Source of the DNA: Paenibacillus sp. JCM 18996
GTDB taxonomy: Bacteria > Bacillota > Bacilli > Paenibacillales > NBRC-103111
DNA length: 10,452 bases
Direction: 5' to 3'
NCBI GenBank assembly: GCA_001313085.1
Contig: BBFE01000073.1
Span: forward strand, 1 to 10,452
The translations under genes and the position numbers were made by a program. Of this stretch, positions 7,029 through 10,452 are shown one piece after another. Positions within the stretch are counted from its first letter, which is position 1. Each line of letters begins with the position of its first letter. Under the pieces are notes generated by a model that was not told where the DNA came from, did not search any database, and saw only the letters and a program-made list of their open reading frames with translations.

Positions 7029-7842
7029 TTAAATAATATGCGGGATCTGCCACACAACAGGTCTAACCCGAACCTGCTCTCCAAGCCAGGTCTCCGCAAT
7101 GCTGCGGAAAACGCGTGGATTGCCGCTGCAGAAAAAAAATTGATGGACGGGCATTAATCCCGATGTATTGAGCTGGCCTTTATGGTGCAGGATTGTGCTG
7201 ACTTCGCGAGCTGTTTCGTCCGCTGAAGAAATGATGGACACCCTGGGCCCCATCACCCGCGAAATCGCCCTGGCCAGAAAAGGATAATGCGTACAGCCGA
7301 GGATTAATGTATCCATCGGTTTGCTCAGAATAGGATCCAAGGATAAATGCACGGTTTCCAAGCTTTGCTCTACATCGAACTTTCCTTGTTCTACAAGCGG
7401 CACCAAAAGGGGACAAGCCTGGGAAACCACTTCGATCTGGGGCGAAATCTGCCTCAAAGCCAGCTCGTAAGCCCCGCTCTTGATCGTCCCTTCCGTTCCG
7501 ATAACACCTACTTGGCCGCTGCGTGTATGCTTTATCGCCGCCCGTGCTCCCGGGTGAATCACCCCGAGGACGGGAATATTCAAGCTGGAGCGGATTTCGT
7601 CCAAGGCTATGGCTGTAGCTGTATTGCAGGCAATCACTACCATTTTCGGATCGAACTTTACCAGGTAATCGACAATCTGCTTGGTAAATAGCGTAACTTC
7701 TTCCGCAGGCCGGGGTCCGTACGGCGTTCGCGCCGTATCGCCGAAATAGATGATTTTTTTCCTGAGGGAGCTGGCGCATGACTTCTTTGACTACGGTTAG
7801 TCCTCCCACTCCTGAATCCAATATGGCTATCGCTTGCTGCAC
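7029..7842 (-). CDS. murI: Glutamate racemase MurI (one frameshift)
   Basis: Cofactor-independent racemase that supplies D-glutamate for peptidoglycan. GTG 7842 gives MQQAIAILDSGVGGLTVVKE, the standard N-terminus, with AAAGGA about ten bases upstream. The two catalytic cysteines are present: C72 in IACNTATA and C183 in GCTHYPFL. D9-S10 of the DSGVGG motif and the GDTARTPYG segment are also present. The frame breaks in the seven-T run 7754-7760: one frame reads QLPQEKN..., the other resumes IIYFGDTARTPYGPRP. Removing one base joins them into 270 residues, the normal length. Because D-glutamate synthesis is generally essential, a real knock-out is unlikely. The next gene downstream cleaves bonds involving D-glutamate in the wall, but I see no firm sign of a shared operon. 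Confidence 0.95.
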
Positions 7843-7929
7843 AAGTACTCGCTTCCTTTGCCATGTTTTTTGAATTACACTGCTCCTTGGTACACCATAT
7901 GACACGCTCCAAACAAACGTACCTAGGCC

Positions 7930-7959
7930 ATTCTACCAAAGAGTCGTCAATAATATCAA
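7930..7959 (-). promoter_or_regulatory. Sigma-A promoter for murI
   Basis: TTGATA (7959-7954), an 18-base spacer and TAGAAT (7935-7930), each five of six matches to consensus. The predicted leader is about 80 bases. Confidence 0.6.
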
Positions 7960-7976
7960 ATGAACTCCTTCATTTG
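7957..7976. promoter_or_regulatory. Palindrome over the murI -35 box, candidate operator
   Basis: CAAATGAA (7957-7964), CTCC, TTCATTTG (7969-7976): a perfect 8-bp inverted repeat with a 4-base centre that overlaps the murI -35 hexamer. A factor bound here would block polymerase. The regulator is unknown. Confidence 0.4.
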
Positions 7977-8057
7977 GAAGAAATCTCATGCCCCAAACCT
8001 GTCCGAAATCTCGATAGCCAACGCATCGAACCGCTAAATAAAGCGGCAAGACGCGAC

Positions 8058-8086
8058 GAAACCTCCGGAACGTATCCGGAGGTTTC
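8058..8086 (-). terminator. Hairpin downstream of ytxH
   Basis: GAAACCTCCGGA (8058-8069) and TCCGGAGGTTTC (8075-8086), a perfect 12-bp stem with a 5-base loop, 18 bases after the corrected ytxH stop. The T-tract is poor on both strands (GTTTCGTCGC on the minus), so termination efficiency is uncertain; the stem itself is very stable. Confidence 0.6.
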
Positions 8087-8103
8087 GGTTTCTGACCGGA
8101 AGA

Positions 8104-8471
8104 TTATACTCCTGCAGGGTTAGCGTTAGGAGCCGTAGACGGCTTATAATCCTGCTTGATATCTTCCATGCGGTTTTCCGCTTTTTTTCCGCTGCCTGGT
8201 TCTTCAAATCCTTCAGATCGGAAGAAATATCGGAAGCGGTGCTTTTCATTTTGCTTACATAATCGGAAGTTTGGCTGGAAACAGTGCTTGCCACCTCCTG
8301 TGCCTTCTGTCCTACCGTAGAAGCAATATCCTTTGTTTTATCGCGAAGGGAAGAATATTGCTAGCCAGATCCTCCCTCATCTCGCGACCTGTTTTTTGGC
8401 GCCAGCAGCAGCGCGGAAACCGCACCGATTAATCCACCAACAATTGCGCCTGTCATCATTCCGTTTGCCAT
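8104..8471 (-). CDS. ytxH: YtxH-domain protein (three frameshifts)
   Basis: A small YtxH-family protein associated with envelope and general stress in Bacillus; molecular function unknown. ATG 8471 is preceded by AAAGGAGA at nine bases. The N-terminus has the family's glycine-rich membrane segment and motif (MTGAIVGGLIGAVSALLLAP, then KTGREMREDLAS). An amphipathic, Ser/Thr/Lys-rich helical region follows (LRDKTKDIASTVGQKAQEV, SDYVSKMKSTASDISSDLK), then a tail ending YKPSTAPNANPAGV. Three indels must be corrected: one extra in the six-T run 8392-8397, one base missing near 8357-8360, and one missing in the seven-T run 8182-8188. The result is about 122 residues. It starts two bases after the ytxG stop, so the pair is co-translated. 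Confidence 0.83.
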
Positions 8472-8473
8472 TG

Positions 8474-8944
8474 TTACTCATCTCCTTTTTTTAAATTGAT
8501 TCGGCTGATTCCCCTTGGATTGCTATGGGCTTGCCAGGTTTGCCAGAGCCGGATACCCCCCGCAGTCCATTCCGCTATCTCCGCTATGTCCATGCGGTTT
8601 GCGGCGATGTTCTGTTCGGCATCTTTGGGAGTGCCACTAATGGCGGCTTTCGCATTCTGTAAAGATTGCGTTACCTGTTTGCTCTTACTTACCATCATGT
8701 CGGCCTTTTGAAACAGATTTCCAATAGAACCCAGCCTCTCCCGAACTTCCTCGGTCAGCTTCCGGGCGGATTCCAAGGATTGCATGGACTGCGCGCTGAC
8801 CGAATCCACCTTGCTTTGAATATCGGCACACGACTTCCGGAGTTCTTCCAAAGCTTCACTCGCTTGCTTCAGCGTCCGGATCCATGCCGCCACAGCGGCT
8901 ACAAATGCGAGAACAGCGATGACAGCGCAAACTTCAATTATCAT
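8474..8944 (-). CDS. ytxG: DUF948 protein YtxG
   Basis: A DUF948 protein of 156 residues: an N-terminal membrane helix (MIIEVCAVIAVLAFVAAVAA) followed by a long predicted coiled coil (LKQASEALEELRKSCADIQ, VDSVSAQSMQSLESARKLTE, EEVRERLGSIGNLFQKAD). In Bacillus subtilis ytxG and ytxH are neighbours in a general-stress operon, and the same order here supports both calls. ATG 8944 begins the conserved segment. The frame stays open upstream to about 9190, but that part is a read-through of the mnmH terminator region in another frame, with an unnatural poly-Phe stretch. The SD is AAAGGAAA, rather distant at about 13 bases, so a GTG four codons upstream is possible. No sigma-B or sigma-H promoter could be recognised. 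Confidence 0.85.
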   Translation of the reverse strand: MIIEVCAVIAVLAFVAAVAAWIRTLKQASEALEELRKSCADIQSKVDSVSAQSMQSLESARKLTEEVRERLGSIGNLFQKADMMVSKSKQVTQSLQNAKAAISGTPKDAEQNIAANRMDIAEIAEWTAGGIRLWQTWQAHSNPRGISRINLKKGDE

Positions 8945-9041
8945 ACGCCCGCCCACTTTCCTTTCTGGTCCGGCTTTCCTCTCCCATAGGCTCAAGCTAT
9001 TTGATAACACCATATGGCGGCGGGTGCCTTTTTTGACACAG

Positions 9042-9080
9042 AAAAAAAAGAAAAAAAACCTTGGGAAAAAAATCCCAAGG
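9042..9080 (-). terminator. Strong terminator of selD-mnmH
   Basis: CCTTGGGA (9059-9066) and TCCCAAGG (9073-9080), 8 bp with a 6-base loop. On the minus strand it is followed by T8-C-T8 (9058-9042). It lies about 34 bases after the mnmH stop. Confidence 0.92.
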
Positions 9081-9113
9081 ATGCAACTACTACGATATTT
9101 TGCCGCCACCTCC

Positions 9114-10157
9114 TCAATGCCGCGAGGGAAACATCTCGTCCAGCTTCTCCTTGATCCGCTCGATCGCTTCATCCACATCGGACACTTCAAAATTCACCGG
9201 ATCCTGCATATACTGCTGTCCCGCGTATTCGTAACGGGGATCGTAATAGTGCTCCAGCATAAGAGCAACCGCCTCGGCAAAACGCCCGGTCAGCAGATGC
9301 TTATCAATCTCGGCGGCTACCGGCGTATGGATGCGTGATTTTATACGGGAAAAAAGCCTCTATGCATTCCTGTTTGTGCAGATGCGGCTTGTAATCCTCC
9401 AAAATGTAGCGCACTCTTTCCTCCATCGGCATCTCAAGCTGGAACGGAATTCCCGCCTCCTTGGCTTTGACCAGAAAATCAGGCATCACGACCTTGCCCA
9501 CCCGTTTGCTTTCCGATTCCATCAGAAATAGGCCGGCCCTCCAGCTTCAATAATTCCGTCACCAGCAGCGATTCGAATTCCTTTTGGTTGTTGGCATGCA
9601 TTCCGATCTCCCCGAAAATAGAGCCCCGGTGCTGAGCCATCTGTTCTATATCAATGACGGGATATCCTTCAGCCGCCAATTTTTTGCAAAATCAGGTTTT
9701 ACCCGAGCCCGTATTTCCGCTGATAACGATGCAAGGGACCTTTAATTCGAAGTTCTCAAGCGTCTCCACCACCCATTGGCGGTACGCGCGAATCCCGCCC
9801 GTCAGGCGGTACACCTTCATTCCCATCAGCGCAAGTACAGTCGCGGACGTTTTGCTCCTCATGCCGCCTCTCCAGCAGAAGACCGCCTTCGGCCTCGACA
9901 TGCCCCCCATCTCCTTGATAAAAGAGGGCAGTTTGGCGGACACGATCTCCAGTCCTTTGTCCTTGGCGGCAATGACGCTTTCCTGTTTATAAAGCGTGCC
10001 GATTTCTGCGCGTTCTTCGTCTGTAAACAACGGAATATTGACCGCCCCGGGGATCGTAAACTCTTCATATTCCCCGGGAGAGCGGACATCGACCAGCGCA
10101 ACCTCGCCCTTTTTTATTCATCTCGAGCAGTTCTTCTATCGTTATGTCCTCAAACAA
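9114..10157 (-). CDS. mnmH: tRNA 2-selenouridine synthase MnmH/SelU (about five frameshifts)
   Basis: Converts 2-thiouridine at the tRNA wobble position to 2-selenouridine using selenophosphate, by way of a geranylated intermediate. TTG 10157 has AAAGGAGAG seven bases upstream. The N-terminal rhodanese domain reads MFEDITIEELLEMNKKGEVA, LVDVRSPGEYEEFTIPGAVN, with catalytic C94 in FCWRGGMRS and YRLTGGIRAYR. The P-loop GNTGSGKT is at about 147-154, then PVIDIEQMAQHRGSIFGEIG, LMESESKRVGKVVMP, and a C-terminal helical part ending DEMFPSRH. Indels: extra base in the six-T run 10110-10115, one C short at 9695-9696, extra in the six-T run 9680-9685, a shift at 9530-9537, extra in the six-A run 9350-9355. 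Corrected length is about 346 residues. The second and third compensate each other and leave a false in-frame TGA after the P-loop. Confidence 0.93.
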
Positions 10158-10189
10158 TGGATAACTCTCCTTTGTGCTGCAGACGGAAC

Positions 10190-10205
10190 AAGGGGATCAC
10201 CCCTT
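10190..10205. other. Small hairpin at the selD stop
   Basis: AAGGGG (10190-10195), a 4-base loop and CCCCTT (10200-10205), overlapping the selD stop codon in the 47-base gap before mnmH. There is no T-tract. It may adjust mnmH expression or mRNA stability, or be chance. Confidence 0.3.
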
Positions 10206-10452
10206 TATTCCGTTACCGTAATGTGACCCGGATGCTCGGCGGTCACTTCTCCTACCAGGCTCGCTTCGACACCGGCAGAGCGAAGCTCCTCCAGCAGCGC
10301 TTCGCTATGCTCGGCGGACGCCGCCATCAGTAGGCCGCCCGAGGTCACGGCATCGCACAGAATCCATTGGCCCAGCTCGTCAATGGATTCGGCGAAAGTG
10401 ACCGAGCCCTCGAGGTGCACGAAGTTGTTCTTGGTTCCGCCCGGCACCGCGC
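10205..10452 (-). CDS. selD: Selenide, water dikinase SelD (C-terminal part)
   Basis: Makes selenophosphate from selenide and ATP, the selenium donor for MnmH and, where present, for selenocysteine synthesis. Only the last 80 or so residues are inside the window. They show the family C-terminus: PGGTKNNFVHLEG, then WILCDAVTSGGLLMA, a helix with EALLEELRSAGVEA, and LVGEVTAEHPGHITV. It stops at 10205, 47 bases before mnmH, so the two form a selenium-modification operon. The N-terminal Cys/Sec active site lies outside the window. Without selA or selB in view, this pathway is linked here only to tRNA selenation. Confidence 0.93.
   Translation of the reverse strand, partial: AVPGGTKNNFVHLEGSVTFAESIDELGQWILCDAVTSGGLLMAASAEHSEALLEELRSAGVEASLVGEVTAEHPGHITVTE

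Noticed and set aside
6893..7099. 68-residue minus-strand frame overlapping the end of murI
   Set aside because: Out of frame with murI, no SD, and no recognisable domain; the murI C-terminus is already complete in its own frame.
8945..9190. N-terminal extension of ytxG
   Set aside because: The open frame runs through the mnmH terminator and 3' end in a different frame and yields a poly-Phe stretch; the conserved protein begins at 8944.
9692..9694. In-frame TGA in mnmH as a selenocysteine codon
   Set aside because: Two compensating one-base indels at homopolymers restore GKTLILQKLAAEG, the normal sequence after the P-loop; this enzyme family is not known to have Sec there.
1..10452. Degraded chromosomal region full of pseudogenes
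   Set aside because: Breaks affect unrelated and essential genes alike, lie at homopolymers, and residues on both sides remain family-typical; error is more likely than decay.

Overview
The window reads as a piece of a Gram-positive, endospore-forming Bacillales chromosome, most likely Paenibacillus or a close relative. The basis is AGGAGG-type ribosome binding sites, frequent GTG and TTG starts, lutABC, a ytxG-ytxH pair, a LysM + M14 cell-wall endopeptidase of the spore type, and a base composition that looks above 50 % GC. The genus is an inference. Every gene I can support lies on the minus strand, so transcription runs from high to low coordinates.

In transcription order: (1) the 3' end of selD (10452-10205) and mnmH/selU (10157-9114) form a selenophosphate-to-2-selenouridine tRNA modification pair, closed by a strong terminator. 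(2) ytxG (DUF948) and ytxH (8944-8104) are tightly coupled envelope/stress-type genes. (3) murI, glutamate racemase (7842-7029), has a good sigma-A promoter with a palindrome over its -35 box. (4) A LysM-LysM-M14 gamma-D-glutamyl-diamino-acid endopeptidase (6823-5612) ends at a very strong terminator. (5) A BMP-family (purine nucleoside-binding) lipoprotein (5361-4331) stands alone, without its ABC transporter partners, and is followed by several hairpins. (6) A small DUF1232 membrane protein (4031-3798) sits directly before (7) a FadR-type GntR regulator (3768-3057). (8) lutA-lutB-lutC (2921-1, lutC incomplete) is the iron-sulfur L-lactate oxidation operon, with a promoter and a candidate operator between regulator and lutA.

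The most striking property is technical. Eight of the twelve genes are broken by about 17 one-base-type frameshifts, nearly all in or beside homopolymers. Most A/T runs of six or seven inside these genes appear one base too long, or occasionally too short. Correcting each restores a full-length family member, including essential murI. This is best explained by sequencing/assembly indels rather than pseudogenes. It also creates a false in-frame TGA directly after the P-loop of MnmH, next to selD, that imitates a selenocysteine codon.

I found no RNA gene, insertion sequence, CRISPR array or clear mobile element, and no convincing new system. The best leads are cis-elements: the lutA palindrome, the palindrome over the murI -35, a pseudoknot-like set of inverted repeats upstream of the BMP gene, the hairpin cluster between the BMP and DUF1232 genes, and an Ala/Ser-rich repeat-bearing insert in LutC.
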